Part shown: positions 32,609-33,322 of the stretch, piece by piece | How positions within the stretch are numbered: position 1 is the stretch's first letter | How the letters are laid out: every line of letters starts with the position of its first letter | Assembly (NCBI GenBank): GCA_902783085.1 | Contig: CACZPT010000026.1 | Span: 1 to 33,322, forward strand | DNA: 33,322 bases | DNA from: an uncultured Methanobrevibacter sp. | Lineage (GTDB): Archaea; Methanobacteriota; Methanobacteria; Methanobacteriales; Methanobacteriaceae | Reading direction: 5' to 3' | Translations under genes and position numbers: made by a program | The notes under the pieces: model-generated | Seen by the model: the letters and a program-made list of their open reading frames with translations, nothing else | Databases searched by the model: none | What the model was told of the DNA's origin: nothing

Positions 32609-33204
32609 GAAATTTTTTGATGAGGGTTAGTTTTGAATTTTTAAATCTATATTTAAAAATAGTTAAATTTAATAAAGAATTGAAGAAAATTGTTTATAAT
32701 TCTAAATCAAAAAATTACTTTAAATAGTGTTTTTAGATGTTAAACAATTTTATATTTGTGATTTTGATGATGGATTTGCTCTTCAAATCCTCGTTTTTGT
32801 GAAAATTTTTAAATCTTGTCAAAAGGCTTTGAAATATTTTGATTTAAGTTTTAAAAGGATATTTCTTATTTTGAAATGAGTTTAGCTAGATGTCAACATT
32901 GTGAAATTTGTCGTGTTGTTAAATATGGGTTTACTGGTAGAAGATTGGTATTTAAGAAATAGCTAAAACTATGATTAAAGTTCAGTGCTATATTTGTAAA
33001 CGTTGTAGTAAAACCTTTAAAACGAATTTTGTAAGTCTTGTTGATAGAAATAGTAATTTTACGAAAGAATTGAAAAGTGATTCGGAGCATTTAATTTCTG
33101 ATTATATGGGAAGTTTGAAAAATGTTTGTAAATCTTTTAAAAAGTTTTTTGGAATGAAAATCAAAACCTTGATTTTAAAAATCAACAAAGTTTTTGAAAG
33201 AGCC
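32583..33204 (+). mobile_element. Decayed insertion sequence with terminal inverted repeats
   Basis: The segment is bounded by inverted repeats (32581-32608 and 33179-33206). The inner ends share CTCTTTCAAAAA, one mismatch, then TTTGTTGATTT; the right end reads GGCTCTTTC. GG-x-TCTTT ends and a transposase starting with a zinc-ribbon are features of ISL3-like elements. From memory, ISM1 of Methanobrevibacter smithii also has ~29-bp ends and could be related. At about 620 bp it is far shorter than a complete IS. Only the start of a transposase survives, in two frames. Flanking bases (ACTAAATT left, GAAATACG right) are not an obvious target duplication. The first ~290 bp hold no recognisable gene. 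Confidence 0.7.
32876..33170 (+). pseudogene. Transposase remnant, zinc-ribbon N-terminal part
   Basis: One frame (32876-32962) reads MSLARCQHCEICRVVKYGF then TGRRLVFKK and stops. A second frame (from 32971) continues with IKVQCYICKRCSKTF, then DSEHLISDYMGSLKNVCKSF. Joined, C-x2-C...YGF-x-GRR...C-x2-C-x-KTF is the zinc-ribbon start of an ISL3-like transposase. A stop codon and a frame change interrupt it, and the DDE catalytic domain is missing because the right inverted repeat begins at 33179. The frame to 33240 runs through the repeat and into tRNA upstream DNA, so it is not a real end. Confidence 0.62.
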
Positions 33205-33206
33205 GA
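33179..33206 (-). repeat. Right terminal inverted repeat of the IS remnant
   Basis: This is the reverse-complement partner of 32581-32608. Its outer edge lies about 13 bp upstream of the tRNA-Val box A and 46 bp before the tRNA itself, so the element inserted at the very edge of the tRNA promoter. Confidence 0.75.
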
Positions 33207-33218
33207 AATACGAAACAC

Positions 33219-33227
33219 TTATATAAT
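33219..33227 (+). promoter_or_regulatory. Box A promoter of tRNA-Val
   Basis: TTATATAAT is centred about 25 bp before the expected start at roughly 33248 and 29 bp before the mature tRNA 5' end, the normal spacing for archaeal stable-RNA promoters. Confidence 0.65.
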
Positions 33228-33251
33228 ATCAACACCATAATATATATTGTT

Positions 33252-33322
33252 GGTTCCGTGGTCTAGTGGTATGATACCTCCCTTACAAGGAGGGGATCAC
33301 GAGTTCGAATCTCGTCGGAACC
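33252..33322 (+). tRNA. tRNA-Val (anticodon UAC)
   Basis: The cloverleaf is complete: acceptor GGTTCCG pairs with CGGAACC at the window's last bases, the D arm is GTC...GAT, the anticodon stem CCTCC/GGAGG holds the loop CTTACAA, and the T arm ACGAG-TTCGAAT-CTCGT is canonical. The loop gives anticodon TAC, reading GTA/GTG valine codons. No intron is present. The discriminator base (and any encoded CCA) falls just outside the window. Confidence 0.95.

Noticed and set aside
32971..33240. 89-codon frame as an intact gene
   Set aside because: It contains only the second part of a zinc-ribbon transposase start, has no ribosome site and runs through the right inverted repeat. It is treated as part of a pseudogene.

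Overview
Organism. The window looks like the genome of a methanogenic archaeon of the order Methanobacteriales, most likely a Methanobrevibacter. The DNA is very AT-rich. Ribosome binding sites repeatedly read GGTGAT, GTGAT or GAGGT, matching the anti-SD of methanogen 16S rRNA. Promoters carry TTTATATA-like box A elements, terminators are bare U-tracts, and TTG starts occur. The genus is inferred from style and gene content, not from a marker gene.

Layout. (1) 1-87 is the 3' end (domains V and VI) of a group II intron that continues off the left edge. (2) 129-26851 is a large surface-polysaccharide locus, almost all on the minus strand. It holds a polyprenyl-phosphate sugar-1-phosphate transferase, about 14 glycosyltransferase genes, a CDP-glycerol glycerophosphotransferase-like gene, an ABC-2 exporter (permease plus an unusual N-terminally extended ATPase), two tandem half-size membrane proteins, and the dTDP-rhamnose genes rfbB, rfbC and rfbA. 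One glycosyltransferase (16708-17808) is inverted on the plus strand. (3) 27300-28843 carries a barstar-like inhibitor gene, a secreted barnase-like ribonuclease gene and rfbD. The RNase pair therefore splits the rhamnose gene set. (4) 28915-30156 is a plus-strand UDP-ManNAc dehydrogenase (wecC-like). (5) 30153-32530 has two tandem DUF2264 proteins. (6) About 32581-33206 is a decayed insertion sequence with 28-bp terminal inverted repeats and a broken transposase, directly upstream of (7) a tRNA-Val(UAC) gene that reaches the right edge.

How the genes fit. RfbA, RfbB, RfbC and RfbD make dTDP-L-rhamnose, and the WecC homologue makes an acidic aminosugar donor. The membrane sugar transferase would start the glycan on a lipid carrier, and the GT2/GT4/DUF616 enzymes extend it. 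The TagF/TagB-like enzyme could add glycerol-phosphate, and the ABC-2 system would flip the product out. No Wzx/Wzy pair is seen, so ABC-dependent export of a teichoic-acid-like or O-antigen-like polymer is the simplest reading.

Transcription units suggested by U-tracts and box A elements: rfbD-barnase-barstar; rfbA to the DUF616-GT4 fusion; the 15126-16658 glycosyltransferase; the membrane pair; 14418 to 8134; and 8006 to 129.

Most notable items: a complete barnase/barstar pair in an archaeon with all active-site residues kept; an export ATPase fused to surface-adhesin-like domains; a paired repeat module shared by five glycosyltransferases; a DUF616-GT4 fusion whose halves also exist as separate genes nearby; and the IS remnant next to the tRNA promoter.
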